A stretch of DNA of 7,215 bases from Planctomycetota bacterium (lineage in GTDB: Bacteria; Planctomycetota; PUPC01; DSUN01): assembly GCA_016872875.1 (NCBI GenBank), contig VGYW01000424.1:1-7215 (forward strand). Direction: 5' to 3'. Below the pieces are notes generated by a model. It was not told the origin of the DNA and ran no database searches. It was given only the letters and a program-made list of their open reading frames with translations. A program made the translations under genes and the position numbers. Positions 6,622 to 7,215 of this stretch are shown piece after piece; position 1 is the stretch's first letter; every line of letters begins with the position of its first letter.

Positions 6622-6762
6622 TTCTCGTTCTCGTCGTCGTCCTCCTCGTCGTCGTCGAGCACCCACCTGCCCGAACGCGAGACCGCCGACGACCGCGACG
6701 CCGAGCCTACACCCCTTGGTTGTCACACGTGCGCGGTTTGCGCCCGAGTCCACGAGCACCCA

Positions 6763-6881
6763 AAGTCCAATACTCAATACCCAACACCCAATCCTCAATC
6801 ACCAAGTGCCACAGCGGCCACCGCCCCGGCCTTCTCACTTGGACATTGAGCACTGAGAGTTGGATATTGAGTATTGGACTT
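6763..6881. repeat. Long hairpin whose arms are degenerate heptamer arrays
   Basis: Arms 6763-6808 and 6836-6881 (46 nt each) pair at 39 of 46 positions around a 27-nt loop that itself holds GGCC…GGCC (6816-6819, 6828-6831). The outer 17 bp are perfect. After an AAGT cap, each arm is six 7-mers of the type YCAAYAC; the left arm reads CCAATAC, TCAATAC, CCAACAC and so on. As minus-strand RNA three of the seven mismatches become G-U pairs, leaving 42 of 46 paired. It lies 100-155 bp upstream of the DUF4175-like gene starts, so it could be a 5' leader structure, or a terminator for a gene outside the window. Confidence 0.88.
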
Positions 6882-7046
6882 CTCGACCCCCTTCGCCTGC
6901 GGCCCCGGGCCGCATCAGGACTCTTCCTCCTGAAAACGCGTGCACCCCTCCCGTGCCCCCATTCTAGCCGCTGCCCGTGGGCAATGCAAGCCCCGGAAAC
7001 GTAATAGTTTGTAAGCGCCCCGCGCAGCCGGCTCTCACGCAGATGA

Positions 7047-7071
7047 GTGTCAGGTGAGTGTCAGGTGTCAG
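7047..7071. repeat. GTGTCAG heptamer repeats
   Basis: Three exact GTGTCAG copies occur at 7047-7053, 7058-7064 and 7065-7071; the first is separated from the second by GTGA. The unit length matches the other heptamer arrays of the window but the sequence differs. No gene overlaps it. Confidence 0.8.
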
Positions 7072-7141
7072 GTCTCCATTCCTTAAATTATTGACAGCGT
7101 CCCAAGTCCTTGAGATCGTGGGTGTGCCTGCGGCCGGTGCG

Positions 7142-7160
7142 TCGGGGGCTTTGCCCCCGA
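7142..7160. repeat. GC-rich hairpin near the right edge
   Basis: TCGGGGGC (7142-7149), loop TTT, GCCCCCGA (7153-7160) is a perfect 8-bp stem followed by ACCCCCAGG. A second pairing, ATTTTCC (7170-7176) with GGAAAAT (7203-7209), follows directly, so the two may belong to one repeat that continues beyond the window. There is no T-run typical of a rho-independent terminator on the plus strand. Confidence 0.7.
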
Positions 7161-7215
7161 ACCCCCAGGATTTTCCGCTTTCGGGCCGCCGGCACCCCAA
7201 CAGGAAAATGGCCGC

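Larger units (their letters stand above)
6609..7215. other. Gene-free leader region with repeats and hairpins
   Basis: No convincing coding region lies here apart from the possible 18-codon extension of the DUF4175-like gene to GTG 6662; an in-frame stop at 6723-6725 bounds that frame. The region holds a long heptamer-built hairpin (6763-6881), a near-perfect GC palindrome (TGCGGCC-CCG-GGCCGCA, 6898-6914) followed at once by a TCAGGA/TCCTGA hairpin (6915-6933), TGCCC-GT-GGGCA (6972-6983), heptamers (7047-7071) and another GC hairpin (7142-7160). The operon promoter should be here, but no minus-strand -35/-10 pair is clear enough to mark. Confidence 0.7.

Noticed and set aside
6609..6662. Acidic DDDEEDDD leader from GTG 6662 as the certain N-terminus of the DUF4175-like protein
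   Set aside because: The frame is open and GC-rich at third positions, so it is possible, but ATG 6608 has a much better ribosome binding site; left as an alternative only.
2976..7004. Plus-strand open frame of 1342 codons opposite the DUF4175-like gene
   Set aside because: It mirrors the minus-strand gene's GC-biased codons; the product is low-complexity Leu/Gly/Arg without domains, while the minus strand shows membrane segments, coiled coil and a conserved-looking C-terminus.
7091..7096. TTGACA resembling a plus-strand -35 box
   Set aside because: No -10 box is found 16-18 bp downstream, and no plus-strand gene follows in the window.
6964..7200. Minus-strand frame of 78 codons at the right edge
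   Set aside because: It crosses the heptamers and GC hairpin and shows no protein-like features.

Overview
The window looks like chromosomal DNA from a GC-rich planctomycete-type bacterium. This is an inference: a very large DUF4175-like membrane/coiled-coil protein followed directly by a secreted prenyltransferase/squalene-oxidase-repeat (alpha/alpha-toroid) protein is a familiar planctomycete gene pair. No rRNA or other taxonomic marker is present. All credible genes lie on the minus strand, so the window reads biologically from right to left.

Layout in transcription order: 7215-6609 is gene-free and crowded with short repeats and hairpins, chiefly a 119-bp hairpin (6763-6881) built from degenerate heptamers. 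Then comes the DUF4175-like gene (6608 or 6662 to 2292). It overlaps by 4 bp (GTGA) the toroid-protein gene (2295-1108), so the two very likely form a translationally coupled operon. The first ~63 codons of the second gene consist almost entirely of simple-sequence arrays: three heptamer arrays, then a hexamer array encoding ten Leu-Ser pairs that forms the core of a signal peptide. Next is a 320-bp intergenic gap holding a complete MITE-like element (875-1034) with 27-bp terminal inverted repeats, a 9-bp target duplication and a branched palindromic core. Then comes a less GC-biased gene (788-114) for a small membrane-anchored protein with an HELLH zinc-protease-like motif and an internal 18-residue duplication. 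Finally, the first nine codons of another minus-strand gene (27-1) run off the left edge.

The DUF4175-like protein should sit in the cytoplasmic membrane with a long extracytoplasmic part, and the toroid protein should be exported, so the operon probably serves a cell-envelope function. Its biochemical role is unknown. The HELLH gene is separated from the operon by the mobile element and differs in base composition, so it is probably an unrelated accessory gene.

The most unusual features are the mobile element and the recurring 7-nt repeat grammar at five places (2170-2197, 2209-2236, 2250-2284, 6763-6881, 7047-7071). In one place those heptamers lie inside a reading frame, where a gain or loss of one unit would shift the frame.
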